10,613 nt of DNA from the NCBI GenBank assembly GCA_003646875.1, contig QMLT01000036.1, positions 1 to 10,613 of the forward strand, read 5' to 3'. The position numbers and the translations under genes were made by a program. A model generated the notes under the pieces. That model was not told the origin of the DNA. It did no database searches and saw only the letters and a list, made by a program, of their open reading frames with translations. This document shows positions 7,199-10,613 of the stretch, piece after piece (within the stretch, counting starts at the first letter, position 1; each line of letters starts with the position of its first letter). Source of the stretch: Deltaproteobacteria bacterium (GTDB lineage: Bacteria; Desulfobacterota; DSM-4660; Desulfatiglandales; B25-G16).

Positions 7199-7634
7199 GA
7201 AAAATGTATTCTCGGGACTATCGGAAGACCCTTGCTAATCGCAAAAAGATCATAATAAATCCGTGCCCGATCCCTGATAAGTCTAATAGTTGACTACGTC
7301 CCCGCATTACATTGGTCATGGATTAATGTCCGCCGGCCTGGCCTTATCTCCCAACGGCGAGCAGGCCCCTTGCGCATCTTATCATGTTATCATCAGAGTG
7401 ATAGAAAAGTGCAGGACTTTTTATGACTGTTAAGACCGATAGAGTTTTGCGTCTCCAATGGGTCAGATCGCCTCTGAAACCTTAAAAGGAAAAGGGGAAA
7501 AACAAGTCAACGCGAGAAATATAGGATGTCCCCAAGATACATCCAGGCAAAGTCAAAACTGTGCTTTATGGCATTGACAACCTTATGCAAATATGATAAT
7601 GTATACATCATATTCCACAAAAAGGAGGCTATGA
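7199..7634. other. Gene-free region before vapBC
   Basis: No supported gene. Contents are: ACGTCCCC at 7296-7303; a GC-rich patch with competing stems GGCCTG/CAGGCC (7335-7340 and 7362-7367) and CGCCG/CGGCG (7331-7335 and 7355-7359); a run of operator-like TTATCAT repeats and a TATCA/TGATA palindrome around 7379-7405 with no gene obviously attached; ATGTCCCCAAGAT at 7526-7538; and the vapBC promoter. A 20-codon frame at 7423-7485 has no support. Confidence 0.6.
7574..7613 (+). promoter_or_regulatory. vapBC promoter and operator
   Basis: TTGACA at 7574-7579 pairs with GATAAT at 7595-7600 (15-base spacer) as the likely promoter. A perfect inverted repeat ATATGAT/ATCATAT (7591-7597 and 7607-7613, 9-base centre containing GTATAC) covers the -10 and the start site. 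This is the usual position for autorepression by a ribbon-helix-helix VapB-VapC complex. The leader is about 28 bases and carries AAAGGAGG. Confidence 0.65.
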
Positions 7635-7889
7635 ATGGCTAATCTTAAAAGAAAACAGATCTATCTTGATGGAGAGAGTGATCGGGCACTTAAGCGTCTG
7701 GCTCTCGCAACCAAGATTTCTGAATCCGAGCATATTCGAAGGGCTGTTAAAAAATATGTTGCCATGCAGAAGGGCAAGATGCCAGAAGAGGACCCTATTT
7801 GGCAACTCATCGGACTGTGTGATAAGCCAGATGGTCCTACCGATGCCTCTATTCACCATGACAGGTATTTATATGGAAAGCAGGTGTAA
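7635..7889 (+). CDS. vapB: Ribbon-helix-helix antitoxin (VapB-like)
   Basis: An 84-residue RHH/CopG-type protein. The beta strand KRKQIYLD (5-12) inserts into the operator, followed by helices SDRALKRLALATK (15-27) and SEHIRRAVKKYVAMQ (31-45). The C-terminal tail DASIHHDRYLYG (70-81) is a motif I associate with antitoxins paired with PIN toxins and is the expected VapC-binding part. AAAGGAGG at 7621-7628 sits six bases before this ATG. An out-of-frame ATG lies at 7631. The stop codon overlaps the toxin start, so the two genes are co-translated. It should neutralise VapC and repress the promoter at 7574-7613. Confidence 0.88.
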   Translation: MANLKRKQIYLDGESDRALKRLALATKISESEHIRRAVKKYVAMQKGKMPEEDPIWQLIGLCDKPDGPTDASIHHDRYLYGKQV

Positions 7890-8308
7890 TGATGGTTCCT
7901 GTCTTTGTAGATACGGGCGGTTGGATAGCAATGGCAGTCGTCAGGGATCAATTCCACGAACACGCTGCCTTGTACTATAGGGAAATCTCTGGGAAAAATG
8001 TCCCCTTGATTACTTCCAACTATGTCTTGGCTGAAACCTACACCCGTATTCGATACGACGACGGCCATGCGAAGGCCATCAAGTTTCATTCTTTAGTCCA
8101 AGAGGCTATCAAAATAGGAAAGCTTCATGTAGAATGGGTTACCCCCGCCATGCACCAAGAGGCATGGGACATTTTCGAAAGTTTTACTGATCAAGTGTTC
8201 TCTTTTGTTGATTGTACCAGTTTCGTAATAGCCAGCCATGCAGGTGTTAAAGAAGCCTTTGGCTTTGACGAACATTTCAACACTATGGGATTCATACTTA
8301 GGCCATAA
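7889..8308 (+). CDS. vapC: PIN-domain ribonuclease toxin (VapC-like)
   Basis: A 139-residue PIN-domain protein, expected to be a Mg2+-dependent endoribonuclease that cuts tRNA or rRNA. The acidic active-site residues are in place: D8 in FVDTGGW, E49 in LAETYTR, D108 in FSFVDCTSF and D127 in GFDEHF. The final FGFDEHFNTMGF is the usual C-terminal pattern. The start overlaps the vapB stop as TAATGATG, so either the first or the second Met may be used. Upstream complementarity to 16S rRNA is weak, which suggests that translation depends on coupling to vapB. The protein appears complete and potentially active. Confidence 0.92.
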   Translation: MMVPVFVDTGGWIAMAVVRDQFHEHAALYYREISGKNVPLITSNYVLAETYTRIRYDDGHAKAIKFHSLVQEAIKIGKLHVEWVTPAMHQEAWDIFESFTDQVFSFVDCTSFVIASHAGVKEAFGFDEHFNTMGFILRP

Positions 8309-8690
8309 GCATATACTAAATCAAACAAGTGCGATAAATCTCAGAACCAATGAAATTGCCCCTTTTGTCTCGATGCCATCTGTCACCTTTTTGGTGCTCA
8401 CTATCTCCTAACTTCAATTAAGAAAAATGGGGGCATCGCCTCTCTGATTAAGCACGTTCTGCACTCACGTCCCCATCTCCCCACAGGCTTGATATGGTCC
8501 CTTAAAGCGCCATTTTTAACCACGAAAGGGTCGATCAAGCAGGTACTAATCGGTCCATGGCGAGAGCTATTAGCTCCTTATGGTAGGGATCTTGACGTTA
8601 AAGACGGCGGCTTAAGACTCGCACCTATTTTTGAAATATTTTTCCAGATATATCAATACCATAGCTTGGCCCTACCCCAAATAAACACAT
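8309..8690. other. Gene-free region between convergent vapBC and higBA
   Basis: No gene supported. A frame beginning at 8489 stays open to 8938, but its second half is antisense to the antitoxin gene and its product is unfamiliar. The region contains a CACC-TTTTT-GGTG mini-palindrome near 8387-8399, ACGTCCCC at 8467-8474, the imperfect inverted repeat 8487-8503/8526-8540 (GCTTGAT and CCCTT blocks pairing with AAGGG and ATCAAGC), and GAGCT-ATT-AGCTC near 8564-8576. These may be terminators for the converging operons or mobile-element debris. Confidence 0.55.
8487..8540. repeat. Imperfect inverted repeat between convergent TA operons
   Basis: GCTTGAT-ATGGT-CCCTT (8487-8503) opposes AAGGG-TCG-ATCAAGC (8526-8540). 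The outer 7 bp pair perfectly, and the inner CCCTT/AAGGG pair perfectly with a small internal loop. The apical loop is about 22 bases. No T-run follows either side. It could be an RNA hairpin or a trace of a mobile element. Confidence 0.45.
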
Positions 8691-9068
8691 TCATAATAAA
8701 ACCTTGTATTCCGTTCGTAAAGCCCTTGCCAAACGCTTTGCCATTTCCTTACCAATGGGACGCTTTCCGTTCTCCATTTCAGAGATATGGCTTGGCTTGG
8801 CTCCGATCATCTCCGCAAGCTGTTTCTGCGTCAATCCTTCACGGGAACGAAGACCGCGCAATGCATGGCCTATATGGAAATTGGGGAAAACCTCTTCAAT
8901 GGAATAGAGCCTGTCATCGTATTCTTCCATGGTTTTGAGAGGCATTCCTGCTAGTTTAAGGATCTTTTCAATGGCTTCCTTCACCATCTCGGCCTTTTCG
9001 GAAGGTACCCCTCGCAAAAAAATATCAACAAAGTTGTCCGTAGTCTGCCTTTTCATGAGTTCCAACAT
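8691..9068 (-). CDS. higA: XRE-family HTH antitoxin (HigA-like)
   Basis: A 125-residue protein with a C-terminal Cro/C1-type HTH (about 67-121): IGHALRGLRSREGLTQKQ, then LAEMIGAKPSHISEMENG, then KRPIGKEMAKRLARAL. The N-terminal part (1-60, with PSEKAEMVKEAIEKIL and the EEYDDRLYS segment) is of unknown fold and would contact the toxin. GGAGGTG (9079-9073) lies five bases before the ATG at 9068 and decides this start over an internal Met (codon 5). The first 44 bases overlap the toxin gene in another frame. Gene order is toxin then antitoxin, as in higBA. It should neutralise the toxin and repress the promoter at 9330-9357. Confidence 0.87.
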   Translation of the reverse strand: MLELMKRQTTDNFVDIFLRGVPSEKAEMVKEAIEKILKLAGMPLKTMEEYDDRLYSIEEVFPNFHIGHALRGLRSREGLTQKQLAEMIGAKPSHISEMENGKRPIGKEMAKRLARALRTEYKVLL

Positions 9069-9321
9069 ATCTCACCTCCACAAACTTATTCTTTTTATGT
9101 ATGATCTTCCAAATTGCAACATAGGTTGGCTTCCCTTTTTTCAGATGGCAATGGTAGCAATCTTTCTTACCTTTTATTTTGCTATAGTTAGGCCAGAGAG
9201 TTCTCATGGGACCAAGCTCTATAATTTCCAAAACCAGGGCAAAAAGTATTTCCCGAACGTAAGGCGGAAGATTTCTGGCTTGCTTTTCAGCCCTGCTTGT
9301 AAATTTTACGTCCCATAACAT
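9025..9321 (-). CDS. higB: RelE/HigB-type toxin
   Basis: A 98-residue member of the RelE/HigB (Gp49-like) group. It has the N-terminal strand MLWDVKFTSRAEKQARNLP, a helix through YVREILFALVLEIIELGP (21-38), then basic strands WPNYSKIKGKKDCYHCHLKK (43-62), YVAIWKII (67-74), and the typical ending VEVRYVGTHEKADY (81-94). Such proteins cut mRNA on the ribosome. Histidine and lysine residues in the central sheet could be catalytic, but I cannot assign them. The gene overlaps its antitoxin by 44 bases. The ATG has no Shine-Dalgarno and the promoter -10 box lies eight bases from it, so the mRNA should be leaderless or nearly so. Confidence 0.88.
   Translation of the reverse strand: MLWDVKFTSRAEKQARNLPPYVREILFALVLEIIELGPMRTLWPNYSKIKGKKDCYHCHLKKGKPTYVAIWKIIHKKNKFVEVRYVGTHEKADYGQLC
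9073..9079 (-). promoter_or_regulatory. Shine-Dalgarno of higA inside higB
   Basis: GGAGGTG on the minus strand lies within the higB coding sequence, five bases before the higA ATG. It fixes the antitoxin start and is far stronger than anything before the toxin ATG. Confidence 0.75.
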
Positions 9322-9329
9322 CCTAAATA

Positions 9330-9370
9330 TTTATACCATTCACTGGTAATTTGTCAAGTAAAAGTTACCA
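9330..9370 (-). promoter_or_regulatory. higBA promoter and operators
   Basis: TTGACA (9357-9352) and TATAAA (9335-9330) are separated by 16 bases on the minus strand. The palindrome TACCA-TTCAC-TGGTA (9334-9348) occupies the spacer and the edge of the -10. A second pairing TGGTAA/TTACCA (9344-9349 and 9365-9370) spans the -35. Both are plausible sites for autorepression by the XRE antitoxin. The expected start (about 9323) is two bases before the toxin ATG. Confidence 0.7.
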
Positions 9371-9659
9371 AAGAGATACAGTCAATTGTTTTCGGACACA
9401 TCTAATAAGGAAAATGGGGCAGAGGAATGAAGCCAAGCGGCTGTCCATCTCTATCAGGTTGCTGTTCTATTAATCCTTGAAAGAGGCAGGAAGGCTCTTC
9501 TCCGAAAAAGGATAATGAAAAAGTCAGTCAATATAGCCAATGACGTCCCCAAGATCACACATACGGGGGAGTTCATATCTTTGAATCTGCTTTGATAAAA
9601 TGCAGACGCCTTTATGATCCTCGTAACAACTCAAATTGAGGTTATTTTGAATGGGAAGA

Positions 9660-9748
9660 CTTCCTGGCTCTGGGATCGGAGGCCAATAGATTCGCAAAGA
9701 CGATGACAAAGATGGAGCAAGCTCTTATTCTAAATAGGGGTTAAAGAA
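9660..9748 (+). pseudogene. Possible decayed gene tail, copy 2
   Basis: Frame reading from about 9641 gives FEWEDFLALGSEANRF, then AKTMTKMEQALILNRG and a TAA stop, with a TGA just upstream of the readable part. The amphipathic, helix-like peptide looks like the C-terminus of a real protein. The DNA is similar to 6655-6730, where the same tail is more damaged. I do not recognise the family. Confidence 0.4.
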
Positions 9749-9780
9749 CACTCACCGAGGCATGCCTAACCCATTTAGAA

Positions 9781-9909
9781 CATGCGGTTTGATGAGGGGG
9801 AGCTGGAGACAGGCCATAGGCAAGTGGGATTCAGGCGTCATGTCTGAAAGCGGTGGCAGCAGCCACCGAAAGTCTAAAGGTACTGCGCTAGTTCTCTGCT
9901 GTACCCTTT
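9781..9909 (+). other. Chain of three hairpins; possible structured RNA remnant
   Basis: Three hairpins follow one another: TTCAG/CTGAA (9830-9834 and 9844-9848), a perfect CGGTGGC-AGCA-GCCACCG (9851-9868), and AAGGTAC with GTACC(C)TT (9877-9883 and 9901-9908). The upstream TGCGGTTTGATGAGGGGG (9783-9800) resembles the 3' end of group II intron domain V and its junction to domain VI. No reverse transcriptase gene or 5' intron end is present. It could be a fragment of an intron 3' end or an unrelated structured RNA. Confidence 0.3.
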
Positions 9910-10022
9910 ATGAAAAATCTCGATCCCCTTGCTTCTGGTTGGAAAAAATTACTTGTTTACAAATGGGCGTCCCTCAGATTTCACTCACATTGGGGCTTTG
10001 ACGTTACCGTGAGATTTTAGGA

Positions 10023-10049
10023 TTGTTATTTCAAAAGCGATTTGATAAA
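10023..10049 (+). promoter_or_regulatory. Weak promoter for the last TA operon
   Basis: TTGTTA (10023-10028) and GATAAA (10044-10049), 15 bases apart, are each four of six matches to consensus. The flanking TTAT-TT-CAAA / TTTGATAA partial palindrome (about 10027-10048) could be an operator. If used, transcription would start about two bases before the ATG at 10058. Confidence 0.35.
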
Positions 10050-10057
10050 CTTTTAAT

Positions 10058-10360
10058 ATGGCCAAATCGTTCAGAATTGAGTTCAAAAAACCGGCATATC
10101 TTCACTTGGAAGCATTCCGACGGTTTGATCGGAACAGAATTCTGGATGAAATAAAGGAGCAGCTTACTTACAATCCGGATGAAGAAACACGTAACAAGAA
10201 GATACTACGGGAAAATCCCATAGCAGACTGGGATTTGCGAATTCATCCTTTCAGGGTGTTTTATGAAACAGATCCAACTAGCCGACGTGTCCGAATCCTT
10301 GCCATCGGAATTAAGGAACGTGACAAACTTTTTATCGGAGGGGAGGAGATAATGCTATGA
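10058..10360 (+). CDS. RelE/ParE-superfamily toxin
   Basis: A 100-residue protein with RelE/ParE-type features: the N-terminal strand SFRIEFKKPAYLHLEAF (4-20), a helix DRNRILDEIKEQL (24-36), a basic loop TRNKKILRENP (44-54), then WDLRIHPFRVFYETD (58-72) and VRILAIGIKERDKLFIGGEE (78-97). The WDLRI-PFRVFY block is characteristic of the sheet in this superfamily. Whether it cuts mRNA or acts on gyrase cannot be told from sequence. The gene is first in an operon, with its stop codon overlapping the next start as ATGA. No Shine-Dalgarno precedes the ATG. The three TA toxins of this fold in the window differ clearly in sequence. Confidence 0.85.
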   Translation: MAKSFRIEFKKPAYLHLEAFRRFDRNRILDEIKEQLTYNPDEETRNKKILRENPIADWDLRIHPFRVFYETDPTSRRVRILAIGIKERDKLFIGGEEIML

Positions 10361-10599
10361 AAACAATCAACCTTTCATCTCATCAACTATCTGTTATAGA
10401 ACTTTTGCGCATGGCCCGTAATGATGCATTGCTTGTCAAAAGTCAAGATGGTGACACCTTTATTATCAGTACAGCTGATGAATTTGATTCCGAAGTTGAA
10501 CTATTGCGACAAAACCACTCTTTTCTCGCCATGCTTGATGAATTCAAGAAAGAGGAAAATACAATCTCTTTCGAAGAAGTCGAAAGGAATCTTCGTTAA
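10357..10599 (+). CDS. Small protein, probable antitoxin of the preceding toxin
   Basis: An 80-residue acidic protein overlapping the toxin stop by four bases (ATGA). The N-terminal half SHQLSVIELLRMARNDALLVKSQDGDTFIIS recalls the Phd/YefM DNA-binding core: a helix followed by two strands, where 'alLvksqdGdtfIIs' parallels the 'V.It..G.PvAvL' strands. The C-terminal part (DEFKKEENTISFEEVERNLR) is helical and acidic and would bind the toxin. GGAGG at 10342-10346 lies ten bases upstream, inside the toxin gene. The assignment rests mainly on position and general pattern. The coding sequence is complete in the window. Confidence 0.7.
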   Translation: MKTINLSSHQLSVIELLRMARNDALLVKSQDGDTFIISTADEFDSEVELLRQNHSFLAMLDEFKKEENTISFEEVERNLR

Positions 10600-10613
10600 C
10601 CAAACCGTGCCCA

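Larger units (their letters stand above)
9371..10022. other. Gene-poor region between two TA modules
   Basis: No intact gene is supported. The stretch holds ACGTCCCCAAGAT at 9543-9555, the second copy of the possible gene tail (9660-9748), a chain of hairpins (9781-9909), and a motif GCGTCCCTCAGAT (9967-9979) resembling the ACGTCCCC repeat. Small open frames at 9524-9709 (minus) and 9762-10001 (plus) encode unfamiliar peptides without ribosome binding sites. The region looks like accumulated fragments. Confidence 0.6.

Noticed and set aside
8489..8938. 149-codon open frame on the plus strand
   Set aside because: Its second half is antisense to the well-supported XRE antitoxin gene, the product is unfamiliar and there is no ribosome binding site.
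9762..10001. 79-codon open frame on the plus strand
   Set aside because: It covers the hairpin chain, encodes an unfamiliar peptide and lacks a Shine-Dalgarno; structured RNA or debris explains it better.
5600..10613. Integron-style cassette array
   Set aside because: Several small TA cassettes are present, but I could not find attC-like paired sites between them or an integrase, and each module has its own promoter and varied orientation.

Overview
The window looks like chromosomal DNA from a moderately AT-rich environmental bacterium. It holds two Trk potassium-uptake genes and an ABC-F ATPase (658-5522), followed by an accessory stretch (about 5600-10600) packed with small toxin-antitoxin (TA) genes and gene debris. 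I cannot fix the lineage. Short REP-like and palindromic repeats between genes, remnant genes and a high TA load would suit a slow-growing anaerobe such as a deltaproteobacterial or candidate-phylum lineage, but this is only an impression.

Layout: 1-657 has no convincing gene. It carries a REP-like core near 337-352 and an inverted-repeat element with 27-bp arms (477-503 and 593-619) just upstream of trkA. trkA (658-2016) and trkH (2016-3464) overlap by one base in a TAATG junction and form a K+ uptake operon: the membrane pore TrkH and its nucleotide-binding gate TrkA. A 90-bp gap with an 18-bp tandem repeat leads to an ABC-F protein (3555-5522) with two ATPase domains and a C-terminal coiled coil.

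The accessory half holds: (1) on the minus strand, a RelE/ParE-type toxin (5907-6191) followed by an excisionase-type HTH protein (5605-5904); (2) a divergent, apparently toxin-less Phd-like antitoxin (6313-6585); (3) the broken remains of a ParB-like HTH protein (6802-7198), split and frameshifted by an apparent 88-bp GC-rich insertion; (4) a VapBC pair (7635-8308); (5) on the minus strand, a HigBA-like pair (toxin 9025-9321, antitoxin 8691-9068); (6) a second RelE/ParE-type toxin with a small putative antitoxin (10058-10599). The gaps hold degenerate repeats, including a recurring ACGTCCCC motif and two diverged copies of what may be one gene tail (about 6655-6730 and 9660-9748).

One pattern runs through the modules. 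In the three toxin-first operons the toxin start codon has no Shine-Dalgarno site. In the two with a clear sigma70-type promoter, the predicted transcription start is only about 2-4 bases from the toxin ATG. The downstream antitoxins have strong Shine-Dalgarno sequences. This would favour antitoxin synthesis from a shared mRNA. I saw no CRISPR array, tRNA, rRNA, integron attC site or intact transposase.
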